DNA of 64,000 nt from Pseudomonas brassicacearum subsp. neoaurantiaca (GCF_013608025.1 NZ_VDLV01000004.1:186001-250000); one strand, 5' to 3'. Positions 1 to 10,470 are shown, counted from the stretch's first letter. Numbers and translations: made by a program. Notes: generated by a model from the letters alone, not told the origin.

Positions 1-1045
1 CTGGCTGGCCTCACCGCCCCTGGTGGTCGCCTATGCCTTGGCCGGCACCGTGCGCATCGACATCAGCAGCGAACCGCTGGGCAACGATCGCGATGGCAAA
101 CCGGTCTACCTTCGGGACATCTGGCCGAGCAGCAAGGAAGTCGCCGACGCCGTGGCTCAGGTCGACACCGGCATGTTCCACAAGGAATATGCCGCCGTGT
201 TTGCCGGCGACGAGCAGTGGCAAGCGATTGAAGTGCCACAAGCCGCCACGTACGTCTGGCAAGCCGACTCGACCTATATTCAACATCCACCGTTTTTCGA
301 TGACATTGGCGGGCCGCCACCCGCCGTCAAGAATGTCGAAGGGGCACGGGTACTCGCGCTGCTGGGGGACTCGGTGACCACCGACCACATCTCCCCGGCC
401 GGCAATATCAAGACGGACAGCCCGGCCGGCCGCTACCTGCGCGAACAGGGCGTGGAGCCTCGGGACTTCAACTCCTACGGCTCGCGACGGGGCAACCATC
501 AGGTGATGATGCGGGGCACCTTCGCCAACATCCGTATCCGCAATGAAATGCTCGGCGGCGAGGAAGGTGGCAATACGATCTATATCCCCAACGGCGAACG
601 CATGTCGATCTACGATGCCGCGATGTTGTACCAGGCTACCGGCACGCCCCTGGTGGTGATCGCGGGACAGGAATACGGCACGGGGTCGAGTCGCGACTGG
701 GCGGCCAAGGGTACGAACCTGCTCGGGGTCAAGGCAGTGATCGCCGAGAGCTTCGAGCGTATCCACCGTTCCAACCTGGTGGGCATGGGCGTGCTGCCGT
801 TGCAGTTCAAGCTCGATCAGAATCGCAAGAGCCTGAACCTCACCGGCAGGGAAACCCTGGACATCCTCGGCCTGAGCGACACCGAGCTGACGCCACGCAT
901 GAACCTGCCCGTGGTCATTACCCGCGAAGACGGCAGCCAGGAGCGGATCGAAGTGCTGTGCCGGATCGATACCTTGAACGAGGTGGAATATTTCAAGGCC
1001 GGCGGGATCCTGCACTTTGTCCTTCGGCAATTGATAAAAGGATAA
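1..1045 (+). CDS. acnA: Aconitate hydratase A, C-terminal part (5' end outside window)
   Basis: C-terminal ~347 codons of aconitase A, the TCA-cycle enzyme interconverting citrate and isocitrate through a 4Fe-4S cluster. The frame is open from base 2 to the TAA at 1043-1045. Visible family motifs are GDSVTTDHISPAG (start of the swivel domain), NSYGSRRGNHQVM and GQEYGTGSSRDWAAKG, which carries the substrate-binding SSR. The cluster-ligating cysteines lie upstream, outside the window. An intrinsic terminator follows 16 bp after the stop. In P. aeruginosa acnA is also near aer and cco2, so the context fits. Identification is firm; only the 5' part is missing. Confidence 0.97.
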   Translation, partial: WLASPPLVVAYALAGTVRIDISSEPLGNDRDGKPVYLRDIWPSSKEVADAVAQVDTGMFHKEYAAVFAGDEQWQAIEVPQAATYVWQADSTYIQHPPFFDDIGGPPPAVKNVEGARVLALLGDSVTTDHISPAGNIKTDSPAGRYLREQGVEPRDFNSYGSRRGNHQVMMRGTFANIRIRNEMLGGEEGGNTIYIPNGERMSIYDAAMLYQATGTPLVVIAGQEYGTGSSRDWAAKGTNLLGVKAVIAESFERIHRSNLVGMGVLPLQFKLDQNRKSLNLTGRETLDILGLSDTELTPRMNLPVVITREDGSQERIEVLCRIDTLNEVEYFKAGGILHFVLRQLIKG

Positions 1046-1061
1046 AAAGAAACGGCTAATA

Positions 1062-1089
1062 AAAACACCGCCTCTTTGGGCGGTGTTTT
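1062..1089 (+). terminator. Intrinsic terminator after acnA
   Basis: Perfect 11-bp stem AAAACACCGCC / GGCGGTGTTTT with a 6-nt loop, ending in a T run, just downstream of the acnA stop. Confidence 0.9.
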
Positions 1090-1159
1090 CCCATGGGTCT
1101 GCCTATAATCCCGCCGGCGTCGACAAGCCTCGACAGTTTTCCGCCTCAAAGGATTTGAT

Positions 1160-1948
1160 ATGCCCGCCCTACCCTGGCCATACCTGGCCCTTCTCTCGGC
1201 CGGTTATGCCATGGCCCTGGCCTATGGTCATCTCACCTGGACCGCAGCCATCTCTATCGCACTGTTGCTGTTCACCGGGTTTGCGGTTCGCCAACAAAAG
1301 ATGCCCGTCGGGCAATTTCTCGGACATTGTTTGTTCCTGGTATTGGCGATCGCGCTGGCGCTGCACTGGATGCCGGGCTTTTTCAACGGGCGGGCCATCG
1401 CGGCGCAACGTTTCACCGATGACGCCGCACGGTTTGCCATGTATTTGAACCAGGACAAGCCGTTGATCGGCTTCTGGCTGCTGCTGGCCTGCCCGTGGAT
1501 CGTCGGCCGGCGCCCGTTTCGCTGGTCCATCTACGCCACGGTGGCAGGGCTGTGCTTGAGCACCACACTGGCCTTGGGCGGGGCCCTGCTGCTGGGCATG
1601 ATCCAATGGGCGCCGAAATGGCCGGACCAGGCCTGGCTCTGGGTGCTCAATAATCTTTTATTGGTGACGCTGGTGGAGGAAGCGCTGTTTCGTGGCTACA
1701 TTCAAGGAGGCCTGAGCCGGTGCTTCAAGCTTCTGCGCCACGGCGAATCCCTGGCGCTGATCCTGTCCTCGTTGTTATTCGGCCTGGTGCATGCTGGCGC
1801 GGGATGGCATTGGGTTTTGTTGTCGGGCCTGGCCGGGATCGGTTATGGACTGGCCTATCGGTTTGGCGGCCTGGGTGCCGCCATTGCCACGCACTTTGGC
1901 TTGAACCTGCTTCATTTCGCCCTATTTACCTACCCGATGCTGGCGTGA
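1160..1948 (+). CDS. CPBP family intramembrane glutamic protease (Abi/CAAX type)
   Basis: 262-residue polytopic membrane protein with about 7-8 hydrophobic segments. It carries the CPBP/Abi signatures: EEALFR at residues ~173-178 (catalytic glutamates and arginine), FGLVHAG about 30 residues later, and a C-terminal ATHFGLNLLHF motif with conserved His and Asn. Start ATG 1160 follows AAGGATT. The family includes CAAX proteases and bacteriocin self-immunity proteins; the substrate here is unknown. It stands alone between acnA and aer. Family call firm, function open. Confidence 0.85.
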   Translation: MPALPWPYLALLSAGYAMALAYGHLTWTAAISIALLLFTGFAVRQQKMPVGQFLGHCLFLVLAIALALHWMPGFFNGRAIAAQRFTDDAARFAMYLNQDKPLIGFWLLLACPWIVGRRPFRWSIYATVAGLCLSTTLALGGALLLGMIQWAPKWPDQAWLWVLNNLLLVTLVEEALFRGYIQGGLSRCFKLLRHGESLALILSSLLFGLVHAGAGWHWVLLSGLAGIGYGLAYRFGGLGAAIATHFGLNLLHFALFTYPMLA

Positions 1949-2025
1949 TAGCGACAGGAAAAAATAACTTCAATTAAAACCTGACGCCGCCGACAACCTT
2001 TCAAAGTCTTGCGGATCTACACACC

Positions 2026-3591
2026 ATGCGTAACAACCAGCCTGTCACACAACGCGAAAGGACTTTCGCGACCCAGCAGCGATTGATTTCCACCACCAAT
2101 GCCAAGGGTGTGATTACCTACTGCAACGACGCGTTCGTTGAAATCAGTGGGTTTTCCAAGGAAGAGCTGATCCATGCACCGCACAATCTGGTGCGCCATC
2201 CCGACGTCCCGTCAGCCGTGTTCGCGCACATGTGGAACACCCTGAAACAGGGATTACCCTGGATGGGCATCGTCAAGAATCGCTGCAAGAATGGCGATCA
2301 TTATTGGGTCAACGCCTACGTCACCCCGATTTTCGAGGGCAACCAGGTGGTCGGCTACGAGTCGGTACGGGTCAAGCCGACGGCCGAGCAGATCACCCGG
2401 GCCGAAGCACTCTATCAACGCATCAACCAAGGCAAATCCGCGGTTCCGAGCAGCGACAAATGGGTGCCGATGCTGCAGGACTGGCTGCCGTTTATCCTCG
2501 TCAGCCAGTTGAGCTTCATCGTCGGTGCCTTCCTTGATTCTTCTTGGGGCTTCGCCTTGGCCGCCCTGTTGTCGGTGCCGTTGGGACTGTTGGGCTTGCA
2601 ATGGCAACAACGTGGCATCAAGCGGCTGTTGCGCCTGGCCGAACAGACCACTTCCGACCCGCTGATCGCGCGGATGTACACCGACAGCCGTGGCGTTCAG
2701 GCACGCCTGGAAATGTCGATCCTCAGCCAGGAAGCGCGCCTGAAAACCTGCCTCACCCGCTTGCAGGACACCGCCGAGCACCTCAATGCACAAGCCCGGC
2801 AATCCAATACCCTGGCGCACGACAGCTCCAGCGGCCTGGAACGCCAGCGCGTGGAAACCGAACAGGTCGCCACCGCGGTCAACCAAATGGCCGCGACCAC
2901 CCAGGAAGTCGCCAGCCATGTGCAGCGCACCGCCGATGCCACCCAGGAGGCCAATCGCCTCACGGGGCGCGGTCGCGACATCGCCGGGGAAACCCGCGAG
3001 GCCATCGAGCGCTTGTCGGTCGTCGTGGGCGAAACCGGGCAGACCGTGACCCAACTGGCCAAGGACAGCGATGAAATTGGTGGCGTGGTTGATGTGATCA
3101 AGGGCATCGCCGACCAGACCAACCTGCTGGCCCTCAACGCCGCCATCGAAGCGGCCCGTGCCGGCGAGATGGGACGCGGCTTTGCCGTGGTAGCCGATGA
3201 AGTGCGCCAACTGGCCCAACGCACCAGCGAGTCCACTGGGCAGATCCATGCCTTGATCGCCAAGCTGCAACAGACCGCCAACAATGCCGTACAAACCATG
3301 GACGCCGGTCATCGCCAGGCCGAAGAAGGCGTGGCGCGGGTCATGGAAGCGGACCAGGCGCTGGTGGGCATCAGCGAAGCGGTGGCGCATATCACCGACA
3401 TGACCACTCAGATTGCTGCCGCGACCGAGGAGCAAAGTTCGGTGGCCGAGGAAATCAGCCGCAACATCAGCAACATCTCGGAACTGGCCGACCAGACGTC
3501 GGGGCAGGCCCATAGTTCAGCGTTGCTCAGCGAGGAGCTGACCCGCACGGCCAATACGCAGTATTCATTGGTGGAGCGGTTCAACCGCTGA
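2026..3591 (+). CDS. aer: Aerotaxis receptor Aer (PAS-HAMP-like methyl-accepting chemotaxis protein)
   Basis: 521 residues. The N-terminal PAS domain (~20-115) shows the Aer-type run [19 protein letters not shown] and the [16 protein letters not shown] segment, expected to bind FAD. A hydrophobic hairpin (~150-190) anchors it in the membrane without a periplasmic sensor. The C-terminal signalling domain contains the MCP hairpin-tip sequence [19 protein letters not shown] and [12 protein letters not shown]. It senses redox/energy state and steers cells in oxygen gradients through CheW/CheA. Its position beside the cbb3 oxidase genes matches P. aeruginosa aer. The ribosome-binding site is weak. 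I see no convincing Anr box in the 77-bp upstream gap. Confidence 0.9.
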   Translation: MRNNQPVTQRERTFATQQRLISTTNAKGVITYCNDAFVEISGFSKEELIHAPHNLVRHPDVPSAVFAHMWNTLKQGLPWMGIVKNRCKNGDHYWVNAYVTPIFEGNQVVGYESVRVKPTAEQITRAEALYQRINQGKSAVPSSDKWVPMLQDWLPFILVSQLSFIVGAFLDSSWGFALAALLSVPLGLLGLQWQQRGIKRLLRLAEQTTSDPLIARMYTDSRGVQARLEMSILSQEARLKTCLTRLQDTAEHLNAQARQSNTLAHDSSSGLERQRVETEQVATAVNQMAATTQEVASHVQRTADATQEANRLTGRGRDIAGETREAIERLSVVVGETGQTVTQLAKDSDEIGGVVDVIKGIADQTNLLALNAAIEAARAGEMGRGFAVVADEVRQLAQRTSESTGQIHALIAKLQQTANNAVQTMDAGHRQAEEGVARVMEADQALVGISEAVAHITDMTTQIAAATEEQSSVAEEISRNISNISELADQTSGQAHSSALLSEELTRTANTQYSLVERFNR

Positions 3592-3608
3592 TTTCAATTG
3601 GCAAACTG

Positions 3609-3641
3609 AAAACCCGGACGGCGAAAGCTTCCGGGTTTTTT
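3609..3641 (+). terminator. Intrinsic terminator after aer
   Basis: Stem AAAACCCGG / CCGGGTTTT closing a GC-rich loop, followed by a T run; 17 bp after the aer stop. Confidence 0.85.
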
Positions 3642-3654
3642 GCTCTTTGGAAGA

Positions 3655-3746
3655 TCGCTTTCGCGAGCAGGCTCGTTCCCACAGGGGTTGTTGGTCGCTC
3701 ATTCAAATGCATTCCAATGTGGGAGCGAGCTTGCTCGCGATGAGGC
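3655..3746 (+). repeat. REP pair, family A (inverted, REPIN-like)
   Basis: Family A core is GGGAGCGAGCTTGCTCGCG, a ~25-30 bp imperfect palindrome. Here one copy in reverse orientation (3655-3684, core variant with GAGCAGGCTC) faces one in forward orientation (3718-3746) across ~33 bp. The pair fills the gap between the convergent aer and hydrolase genes. Confidence 0.88.
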
Positions 3747-3760
3747 CATGACTGGCAGCA

Positions 3761-4453
3761 TCAGTCTTGAGACACAAACCCGGCCACCGCCTGCGCCGCA
3801 GCCTCCAGATGCTGCTCATGGCTGAAACCGGAAGCCTTCAACGGCTTCAGATCATGATCCCCCGCCACCAGCCACATCACCTCGATGTTCGGTGACAAGG
3901 TATAGCCCTGCACCGCCTCCCGATTGCCCAACGCATCCCGCTCGCCCTGGACGATCAAGGTCCGAGTCTTCAATCCTGCCAAATGTTCGACCCGTGGTTT
4001 CTCCGGCTTGCCCACCGCATAGAAGGGATACCCCAGACATACCAGCGCCTCGGCGCCCAGCTCATCGGCGAGTAGGCTTGCCATGCGTCCGCCCATGGAC
4101 TTGCCACCCATGGCCAGCCGCCCAGCGACATAAGGCCGCACCGTGGCGTACACCTCACGCCAGCATTCCAGCAATTTGGGGGCCGGGTTGGGTGGACGCT
4201 TGCCGCCGTCCTGGCGGCGCTGGGCCATGTAGGGAAACTCGAAGCGCAACACATTGACGCCATGTGCGGCAAGGCGCGCGGCCATCTCTTCCATGAATCC
4301 GCTGTCCATCGGTGCACCCGCACCGTGGGCAAGGATCAAGGTCGGCGACTCGGCGCTAGCGCCCGGTTTCGCGGCCGTCCATAACCAGCCACGTTCCGCC
4401 ACGCATCGCGCCCATTGATCCCCGTCAATACTGGCCTTGTGCTGTTTGTCCAT
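3761..4453 (-). CDS. Alpha/beta hydrolase of the KANL3/Tex30 type
   Basis: 230 residues with a complete alpha/beta hydrolase catalytic set: an oxyanion-side [11 protein letters not shown] segment, the nucleophile elbow [10 protein letters not shown], an acid in [10 protein letters not shown] and the histidine in GDHDLKP. The Tex30/KANL3-like family is a group of small soluble hydrolases of unknown substrate. It is divergent from ccoN2, and its 5' end (4415-4428) contains the Anr box I assign to ccoN2, so the two promoters overlap. Start ATG at 4453 with no strong ribosome-binding site. Confidence 0.83.
   Translation of the reverse strand: MDKQHKASIDGDQWARCVAERGWLWTAAKPGASAESPTLILAHGAGAPMDSGFMEEMAARLAAHGVNVLRFEFPYMAQRRQDGGKRPPNPAPKLLECWREVYATVRPYVAGRLAMGGKSMGGRMASLLADELGAEALVCLGYPFYAVGKPEKPRVEHLAGLKTRTLIVQGERDALGNREAVQGYTLSPNIEVMWLVAGDHDLKPLKASGFSHEQHLEAAAQAVAGFVSQD
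4415..4428 (+). promoter_or_regulatory. Anr (FNR-type) box upstream of ccoN2
   Basis: TTGATCCCCGTCAA fits the FNR/Anr consensus TTGAT-N4-ATCAA at 9 of 10 informative positions. It lies ~122 bp before the ccoN2 start and inside the first codons of the divergent hydrolase gene. A TATAAC at 4477-4482 could serve as the -10. cco2 is known in P. aeruginosa to be Anr-induced. Confidence 0.72.
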
Positions 4454-4549
4454 GCTTGCCTCGCTTTTAGTCTGCCTATAACTCCAGGCGAAGAACGCCG
4501 CACTGCCCTGCGCAGGCGCTCACTTCGGCTGAACCGTGGATGGGGAACC

Positions 4550-5974
4550 ATGAACACTTCTATCAGTACCGCCTACAACTACAAGGTGGTCCGCCAATTC
4601 GCCATTATGACGGTGGTGTGGGGCATCGTCGGCATGGGGCTCGGGGTTTTTCTCGCCGCCCAATTGGTCTGGCCACAGCTCAACTTCGATTTGCCCTGGA
4701 CCAGCTTCGGCCGCCTGCGCCCGCTGCACACCAACGCGGTGATCTTCGCCTTCGGTGGCTGCGCCCTGTTCGCCAGTTCGTTCTACTCGGTGCAACGCAC
4801 CTGCCAGACCCAGCTGTTTGCGCCGAAACTCGCTGCGTTCTGCTTCTGGGGCTGGCAATTGGTGATCCTGCTGGCGGCCATCAGCCTGCCGCTGGGCTAC
4901 ACCAGTTCCAAGGAATACGCCGAGCTCGAATGGCCGATCGACATCCTGATCACCATTGTCTGGGTCGCCTACGCCATCGTGTTCTTCGGCACCGTGGCCA
5001 AGCGCAACACCAAGCACATCTACGTCGGTAACTGGTTCTTCGGCGGATTCATCCTGACCGTGGCGATTTTGCATATCGTCAACAACCTGGAACTGCCGGT
5101 GAGCTTCACCAAGTCCTACTCGGTTTACGCCGGGGCCACGGATGCGATGGTGCAATGGTGGTACGGTCACAACGCGGTAGGCTTTTTCCTCACCGCCGGC
5201 TTCCTGGGGATGATGTATTACTTCGTGCCGAAGCAGGCCGAACGTCCGGTGTATTCCTATCGCTTGTCCATCGTCCACTTCTGGGCGCTGATCACCCTGT
5301 ACATCTGGGCCGGCCCGCACCACTTGCACTACACCGCCCTGCCGGACTGGGCACAGTCCCTCGGCATGGTGATGTCGCTGATCCTGCTGGCGCCAAGCTG
5401 GGGCGGCATGATCAACGGCATGATGACCCTTTCGGGCGCCTGGCATAAGTTGCGCAGCGACCCGATCCTGCGGTTCCTGGTGGTATCCCTGGCGTTCTAC
5501 GGCATGTCGACCTTCGAAGGTCCGATGATGGCGATCAAGACCGTCAACGCCCTCTCCCACTACACCGACTGGACCATCGGCCACGTACACGCCGGTGCGC
5601 TCGGCTGGGTGGCGATGATTTCTATCGGCGCGCTGTACCACATGATCCCGAAAGTCTTCGGTCGCACGCAGATGCACAGCATCGGCCTGATCAACGCGCA
5701 CTTCTGGCTCGCAACCATCGGCACCGTGCTCTACATCGCCTCGATGTGGGTCAACGGCATCGCCCAGGGCCTGATGTGGCGTGCAGTGAACGAGGACGGC
5801 ACGCTCACCTACTCCTTCGTCGAAACCCTGGTGGCCAGCCACCCCGGCTTCATCGTGCGGCTCGTAGGCGGGGCGATCTTCCTCAGCGGCATGTTGCTGA
5901 TGGCCTACAACACCTGGCGCACCGTGCGGGCCTACCAGCCTGCCGAAGCCGCCGCTGCCGCGCAGATGGCTTGA
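4550..5974 (+). CDS. ccoN2: Cytochrome c oxidase cbb3-type, catalytic subunit I (copy 2)
   Basis: 474 residues, the 12-helix heme-copper oxidase subunit of a cbb3 oxidase, holding heme b, heme b3 and CuB and reducing oxygen to water with proton pumping at high O2 affinity. Conserved histidine-bearing segments are visible: [14 protein letters not shown] (heme b ligand), [26 protein letters not shown] (CuB/active-site region), [13 protein letters not shown] and [12 protein letters not shown]. The start at 4550 ([14 protein letters not shown]) follows GGGGA; a longer open frame upstream lacks homology. First gene of ccoN2O2Q2P2. It corresponds by position to the Anr-dependent P. aeruginosa cco2, and the upstream Anr box supports this. 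Confidence 0.96.
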   Translation: MNTSISTAYNYKVVRQFAIMTVVWGIVGMGLGVFLAAQLVWPQLNFDLPWTSFGRLRPLHTNAVIFAFGGCALFASSFYSVQRTCQTQLFAPKLAAFCFWGWQLVILLAAISLPLGYTSSKEYAELEWPIDILITIVWVAYAIVFFGTVAKRNTKHIYVGNWFFGGFILTVAILHIVNNLELPVSFTKSYSVYAGATDAMVQWWYGHNAVGFFLTAGFLGMMYYFVPKQAERPVYSYRLSIVHFWALITLYIWAGPHHLHYTALPDWAQSLGMVMSLILLAPSWGGMINGMMTLSGAWHKLRSDPILRFLVVSLAFYGMSTFEGPMMAIKTVNALSHYTDWTIGHVHAGALGWVAMISIGALYHMIPKVFGRTQMHSIGLINAHFWLATIGTVLYIASMWVNGIAQGLMWRAVNEDGTLTYSFVETLVASHPGFIVRLVGGAIFLSGMLLMAYNTWRTVRAYQPAEAAAAAQMA

Positions 5975-5984
5975 GGAGTCCGCC

Positions 5985-6593
5985 ATGAAACACGAAACAA
6001 TCGAAAAAAACGTCGGCCTGTTGATGCTGCTGATGGTCCTGGCCGTGAGTATCGGCGGCCTGACCCAGATCGTGCCGCTGTTCTTCCAGGACGTGACCAA
6101 CAAACCGGTGGACGGCATGAAGCCCTACACCGCCCTGCAATTGGAAGGCCGCGACATCTACATCCGCGAAGGCTGCGTCGGCTGCCACTCGCAGATGATT
6201 CGTCCGTTCCGCGCCGAGACCGAGCGCTACGGCCACTACTCGGTGGCTGGCGAAAGCGTCTGGGACCACCCGTTCCTGTGGGGTTCCAAGCGCACCGGCC
6301 CGGACCTGGCCCGCGTTGGCGCGCGTTACTCCGATGACTGGCACCGCGCGCACTTGTACAACCCGCGCAACGTCGTGCCCGAGTCGAAAATGCCGGCCTA
6401 CCCCTGGCTGGTGACACAAGCGGTCGATAGCAGCCACACCGAAGGCAAGCTGCGCGCCATGCGCACCCTCGGCGTGCCGTACACCGACGATGACATCGCA
6501 GGCGCGACGGCCACGCTCAAGGGCAAGACCGAAATGGACGCGCTGGTGGCCTACCTGCAAGTGCTCGGCACTGCCATCAAGAGCAAGAGGTGA
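5985..6593 (+). CDS. ccoO2: cbb3 oxidase subunit II, membrane-anchored monoheme cytochrome c (copy 2)
   Basis: 202 residues. An N-terminal membrane anchor (~12-35) is followed by a periplasmic cytochrome c domain with one heme motif CVGCH at residues 64-68 and a downstream axial-methionine region ([10 protein letters not shown]). It passes electrons toward CcoN. It starts 10 bp after ccoN2 with GAGGAGT as ribosome-binding site and shares the operon with ccoQ2 and ccoP2. Length and motifs are normal for CcoO. Confidence 0.96.
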   Translation: MKHETIEKNVGLLMLLMVLAVSIGGLTQIVPLFFQDVTNKPVDGMKPYTALQLEGRDIYIREGCVGCHSQMIRPFRAETERYGHYSVAGESVWDHPFLWGSKRTGPDLARVGARYSDDWHRAHLYNPRNVVPESKMPAYPWLVTQAVDSSHTEGKLRAMRTLGVPYTDDDIAGATATLKGKTEMDALVAYLQVLGTAIKSKR

Positions 6594-6596
6594 GCC

Positions 6597-6797
6597 ATGG
6601 CGCTTGAAATGAGTACTGGCATGATCCGCGGCCTGGGCACCGTCGTGGTGTTCATCGCCTTCATCGGCCTGATCCTGTGGGTATACAGCAGCAAGCGCGG
6701 GCCGGAATTCGCCCAGGCGCGCCTGCTGCCGTTCGCCGACGAACCGCCCGCCGACATTACCCCCCAAGACCCCGCACCAAGGAGTACCCGGTCATGA
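6597..6797 (+). CDS. ccoQ2: cbb3 oxidase small subunit CcoQ (copy 2)
   Basis: 66 residues with a single transmembrane helix ([23 protein letters not shown]) and a short charged tail containing LPFADE, as in CcoQ. CcoQ stabilises the assembled oxidase. The ATG at 6597 is 3 bp after the ccoO2 stop. The TGA at 6795-6797 overlaps the ccoP2 ATG (ATGA), indicating translational coupling. Confidence 0.92.
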   Translation: MALEMSTGMIRGLGTVVVFIAFIGLILWVYSSKRGPEFAQARLLPFADEPPADITPQDPAPRSTRS

Positions 6798-7747
6798 CCA
6801 CTTTCTGGAGTACGTGGATCTGCGTACTGACCATTGGCAGCCTGATCGGCCTGACCTGGCTGCTGATCGGCACCCGCAAGGGCGAGACCAAGGGCAGCGT
6901 CGACCAGACCATGGGCCACAGCTTCGACGGCATCGAGGAATACGACAACCCGCTGCCGCAATGGTGGTTCCTGTTGTTCGCCGGCACCTTGGTGTTTTCC
7001 GTTGGCTACCTGGTCCTCTACCCGGGCCTGGGCAACTGGAAAGGCATCCTGCCCGGCTACGACAACGGCTGGACCGGCGCCCATGAATGGGAGAAGGAAA
7101 TGGCCAAGGCCGACGCCAAGTTCGGGCCGATCTTCGCCAAGTTCTCGGCGATGCCGGTGGAAGAAGTCGCCAAGGACCCGCAAGCCTTGAAAATGGGCGG
7201 TCGCCTGTTCGCCTCCAACTGCTCGGTCTGCCACGGCTCGGACGCCAAGGGTGCCTTCGGCTTCCCGAACCTGGCCGACAGCAACTGGCGTTGGGGCGGC
7301 GCGGCAGACACCATCAAGACGACCATCATGGGCGGGCGCATGGCGGCGATGCCAGCCTGGGGCGAAGTGCTGGGGGACGCCGGAGTCAAGAACGTGGCCG
7401 CGTATGTGCGCCACGACTTGGCGGGCCTGCCCTTGCCGGCGGACAGCGGTGCCGACCTGCAAGCCGGCCAGCAAACGTTCAGCACCACCTGCGTCGCCTG
7501 CCACGGGGCCAACGGCCAGGGCACCGAAGCCATGGGCGCGCCGAACCTGACGCAACCGGCCGGTTTCATCTACGGCACCAGCCTGGCGCAGCTGCAGCAG
7601 ACCATTCGTCATGGCCGCCAAGGCCACATGCCGGCGCAGAATGAGCTGCTGGGCAATGACAAGGTGCAACTGCTCGCGGCTTACGTCTACAGCCTGTCTC
7701 ACAACGCCGGCACCGAACGCCTGCAAGCAGAACACAAAAGCGAATAA
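6794..7747 (+). CDS. ccoP2: cbb3 oxidase subunit III, diheme cytochrome c (copy 2)
   Basis: 317 residues. The N-terminal FixP/CcoP membrane region has two helices (~5-25 and ~55-75) flanking the conserved [13 protein letters not shown]. Two cytochrome c domains follow, with heme motifs CSVCH (~143) and CVACH (~233). It accepts electrons from soluble c-type cytochromes. The start at 6794 (MTTFWSTW) is set by AAGGAG at 6779-6784 and the ATGA overlap with ccoQ2. Compared with CcoP1 it lacks the segment between the PGY of the second helix region and GWTG ([15 protein letters not shown] in CcoP1), a length difference between the paralogues. Confidence 0.95.
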   Translation: MTTFWSTWICVLTIGSLIGLTWLLIGTRKGETKGSVDQTMGHSFDGIEEYDNPLPQWWFLLFAGTLVFSVGYLVLYPGLGNWKGILPGYDNGWTGAHEWEKEMAKADAKFGPIFAKFSAMPVEEVAKDPQALKMGGRLFASNCSVCHGSDAKGAFGFPNLADSNWRWGGAADTIKTTIMGGRMAAMPAWGEVLGDAGVKNVAAYVRHDLAGLPLPADSGADLQAGQQTFSTTCVACHGANGQGTEAMGAPNLTQPAGFIYGTSLAQLQQTIRHGRQGHMPAQNELLGNDKVQLLAAYVYSLSHNAGTERLQAEHKSE

Positions 7748-7761
7748 ATCCTGACCACACG

Positions 7762-7791
7762 AACAGCCGCATTCATCTGGATGCGGCTGTT
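7762..7791 (+). terminator. Hairpin after ccoP2, terminator-like but with a short T run
   Basis: Perfect 11-bp stem AACAGCCGCAT / ATGCGGCTGTT with an 8-nt loop, 14 bp after the ccoP2 stop. Only a few Ts follow, so it may be a weak terminator or a 3'-end stabiliser separating the two cco operons. Confidence 0.55.
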
Positions 7792-8228
7792 CCGTGCCCC
7801 TGCGCGACGCATTGTCGCACCCTCCCTTCGTCTTTCTTTCGGTTCCTCGGAATCACGTCTAAGCTTGCTCTTGCGTGCACTGGCGACTGCTGGTTTCAGG
7901 TCCGAGCCGACCCGTTGCGTTCGACAATCGTTCGTCAAAACCTCGCAAACGCAGGTGAATACCGGCTGTTGCGACAGTTGCGTGGCATCCCCCGAACGCC
8001 GTGTTTGAACACACCCCGTTACAACCGACCTGACCCCCTCGCCTCCTTCCTTCGTCGAGACATTTTGCCGTGGGCCAATTTTGTCCCTACAGAGAACATG
8101 GAAAGGCCGCAGAATCAGCTTTGGAAAGCATTGACCCAGGTCATGGCGCGTTGCAATGACCCCCCGCTTTCTCCATACTTGCGACCGATTTTTATCCTAA
8201 TAAAACACCCAAACCGTGGAACCTTAGA
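7792..8228. other. cco2-cco1 intergenic region without a recognisable gene
   Basis: About 440 bp. Short open frames here have no family resemblance, no ribosome-binding site and poor codon use, so I call none of them. The right-hand 100 bp is more AT-rich and carries the weak Anr-like box at 8131-8144 and the presumed cco1 promoter. Confidence 0.6.
8131..8144 (+). promoter_or_regulatory. Weak Anr-like box upstream of ccoN1
   Basis: TTGACCCAGGTCAT keeps TTGA and GTCA in the FNR spacing but has T instead of A at the last position. It is nearly identical to the box before ccoG (17365-17378). The spacing to a -10 is not clear. P. aeruginosa cco1 is regarded as largely constitutive, so functionality is uncertain. 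Confidence 0.4.
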
Positions 8229-9671
8229 ATGAGCACAGCAATCAGTCCGACTGCTTATAACTATAAGGTAGTCCGCCAGTTCGCCATCATGACGGTGGTC
8301 TGGGGGATCCTTGGCATGGGGCTCGGTGTCTTCATCGCCTCGCAACTGGTCTGGCCGGAGTTGAACTTCGATCTGCCATGGACGACATTTGGACGCCTGC
8401 GCCCGCTGCACACCAACCTGGTGATCTTCGCCTTCGGTGGTTGTGCATTGTTTGCCACTTCTTACTATGTCGTGCAGCGAACCTGCCAGACGCGACTGAT
8501 TTCCGACAGCCTCGCGGCCTTCACCTTCTGGGGTTGGCAAGCGGTGATCGTCGGCGCGATCCTGACCTTGCCAATGGGTTTCACCACCACCAAGGAATAC
8601 GCCGAGCTGGAGTGGCCGCTGGCTATCCTGCTGGCCATCGTCTGGGTGACCTACGGTCTGGTGTTCTTCGGCACCATCGTCAAGCGCAAGACCAAGCACA
8701 TCTATGTCGGCAACTGGTTCTACGGTGCCTTCATCGTCGTGACCGCCATGCTGCACATCGTCAACCACGCGTCGCTGCCAGTCAGCTTCTTCAAGTCGTA
8801 TTCTGCCTATTCGGGTGCGACCGACGCGATGATCCAGTGGTGGTACGGCCACAACGCCGTGGGCTTCTTCCTGACCACCGGCTTCCTGGGGATGATGTAC
8901 TACTTCGTGCCGAAGCAGGCCGAGCGTCCGATCTATTCCTATCGCCTGTCCATCGTGCACTTCTGGGCGCTGATCACCCTGTACATCTGGGCCGGTCCGC
9001 ACCACCTGCACTACACCGCGCTGCCGGACTGGGCGCAATCCCTGGGCATGGCGATGTCGATCATCCTGCTGGCGCCAAGCTGGGGCGGCATGATCAACGG
9101 CATGATGACCCTGTCGGGCGCCTGGCATAAGCTGCGCACCGACCCGATCCTGCGCTTTCTGGTGGTATCGCTGGCGTTCTACGGCATGTCGACCTTCGAA
9201 GGCCCGATGATGGCCATCAAGACCGTCAACTCGCTGAGCCACTACACCGACTGGACCATCGGCCACGTCCACGCCGGCGCACTCGGCTGGGTGGCGATGA
9301 TATCCATCGGCGCCATCTACCACATGATCCCGAAACTGTTCGGTCGCGCGCAGATGCACAGCACCGGCCTGATCAACGCGCACTTCTGGCTCGCGACCAT
9401 CGGTACCGTGCTCTACATCGCCTCGATGTGGGTCAACGGCATTACCCAAGGCCTGATGTGGCGTGCAATCAACGACGACGGCACCCTGACCTACTCGTTC
9501 GTCGAAGCCCTGCAAGCCAGCCACCCGGGCTACATCGTCCGTGCCCTGGGCGGCGCGTTCTTCGCCAGCGGCATGCTGCTGATGGCCTACAACGTGTACC
9601 GCACCGTTCGTGCCTCTGACCCGGCTGAAGCTGAAGCCGCCGCCAAGATCGCCGTAGTTGGAGCTCACTGA
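8229..9671 (+). CDS. ccoN1: Cytochrome c oxidase cbb3-type, catalytic subunit I (copy 1)
   Basis: 480 residues, a close paralogue of ccoN2 with the same heme b, b3 and CuB histidine segments ([61 protein letters not shown]). It lies in ccoN1O1Q1P1, with its stop overlapping the ccoO1 start (TGATG). It corresponds by position to P. aeruginosa cco1, the copy used at higher oxygen. Most differences from copy 2 are at third codon positions; residue changes cluster in the N-terminal half and at the C-terminus. Confidence 0.96.
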   Translation: MSTAISPTAYNYKVVRQFAIMTVVWGILGMGLGVFIASQLVWPELNFDLPWTTFGRLRPLHTNLVIFAFGGCALFATSYYVVQRTCQTRLISDSLAAFTFWGWQAVIVGAILTLPMGFTTTKEYAELEWPLAILLAIVWVTYGLVFFGTIVKRKTKHIYVGNWFYGAFIVVTAMLHIVNHASLPVSFFKSYSAYSGATDAMIQWWYGHNAVGFFLTTGFLGMMYYFVPKQAERPIYSYRLSIVHFWALITLYIWAGPHHLHYTALPDWAQSLGMAMSIILLAPSWGGMINGMMTLSGAWHKLRTDPILRFLVVSLAFYGMSTFEGPMMAIKTVNSLSHYTDWTIGHVHAGALGWVAMISIGAIYHMIPKLFGRAQMHSTGLINAHFWLATIGTVLYIASMWVNGITQGLMWRAINDDGTLTYSFVEALQASHPGYIVRALGGAFFASGMLLMAYNVYRTVRASDPAEAEAAAKIAVVGAH

Positions 9672-10279
9672 TGAAGCACGAAGCAGTAGAGAAGAATATC
9701 GGCCTGCTGGCCTTCTTCATGGTCATCGCCGTCAGTATCGGCGGCCTGACCCAGATCGTTCCGCTGTTTTTCCAGGACGTGACCAACAAGCCGGTCGAAG
9801 GCATGAAGCCGCGCACCGCCCTTGAACTGGAAGGCCGCGACATCTACATCGCCAACGGCTGTGTCGGCTGCCACTCGCAGATGATCCGCCCGTTCCGTGC
9901 CGAAACCGAACGCTACGGCCACTACTCCGTCGCCGGCGAAAGCGTCTGGGACCACCCGTTCCTGTGGGGTTCCAAACGTACCGGCCCGGACCTGGCCCGC
10001 GTTGGCGGCCGCTACTCCGACGACTGGCACCGTGCGCACTTGTACAACCCGCGCAACGTCGTGCCTGAGTCGAAGATGCCGGCCTACCCGTTCCTCGTAG
10101 AAAACAAGCTCGACGGCAAAGACACCGCCAAGAAAATGGAAGTCTTGCGTACCCTGGGCGTGCCTTACACCGACGAAGACATCGCCGGTGCCAAGGATGC
10201 CGTCAAGGGCAAGACTGAAATGGACGCGCTGGTGGCCTATCTGCAAGGCCTGGGCACCATCATCAAAAGCAAACGGTGA
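9671..10279 (+). CDS. ccoO1: cbb3 oxidase subunit II, membrane-anchored monoheme cytochrome c (copy 1)
   Basis: 202 residues, same layout as ccoO2: an N-terminal anchor and one heme site CVGCH at ~64-68 in [17 protein letters not shown]. The start overlaps the ccoN1 stop by one base (TGATG). The segment at residues 140-160 ([17 protein letters not shown]) is the main divergence from copy 2. Electron-transfer subunit between CcoP and CcoN. Confidence 0.96.
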   Translation: MKHEAVEKNIGLLAFFMVIAVSIGGLTQIVPLFFQDVTNKPVEGMKPRTALELEGRDIYIANGCVGCHSQMIRPFRAETERYGHYSVAGESVWDHPFLWGSKRTGPDLARVGGRYSDDWHRAHLYNPRNVVPESKMPAYPFLVENKLDGKDTAKKMEVLRTLGVPYTDEDIAGAKDAVKGKTEMDALVAYLQGLGTIIKSKR

Positions 10280-10284
10280 TTTGG

Positions 10285-10470
10285 ATGGATATCGGGATGA
10301 TTCGTGGCCTGGGTACCGTCGTCGTGATGGTGGCCTTTATCGGCCTGGCGCTGTGGGTGTTCAGCCCCAAGCGCAAGTCGGAGTTCGACGACGCGACCTT
10401 GCTGCCGTTCGCGGATGATCCCGAAGCCATCAAGCACGTCGAGCAAGCTTCTAGGAGTAACAAAGAATGA
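10285..10470 (+). CDS. ccoQ1: cbb3 oxidase small subunit CcoQ (copy 1)
   Basis: 61 residues ([18 protein letters not shown]...) with one transmembrane helix and a short hydrophilic tail with LPFADDPE. I chose ATG 10285 because CcoQ proteins typically begin MDIG; a GTG at 10276 overlapping the ccoO1 stop is an alternative that adds three residues. The TGA at 10468-10470 overlaps the ccoP1 start. Confidence 0.88.
   Translation: MDIGMIRGLGTVVVMVAFIGLALWVFSPKRKSEFDDATLLPFADDPEAIKHVEQASRSNKE

Noticed and set aside
1949..2025. Possible Anr box upstream of aer
   Set aside because: TTCAATTAAAACCTGAC lacks the TTGA-N6-TCAA arrangement; no acceptable half-sites in correct spacing.
7915..8232. 105-codon frame between ccoP2 and ccoN1
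   Set aside because: No ribosome-binding site, poor codon use, overlaps the ccoN1 start and its leader; no family resemblance.
4520..9668. Long minus-strand frames opposite ccoN2 and ccoN1
   Set aside because: The same His/Gln/Asp-rich nonsense appears opposite both paralogues, as expected for antisense shadows.
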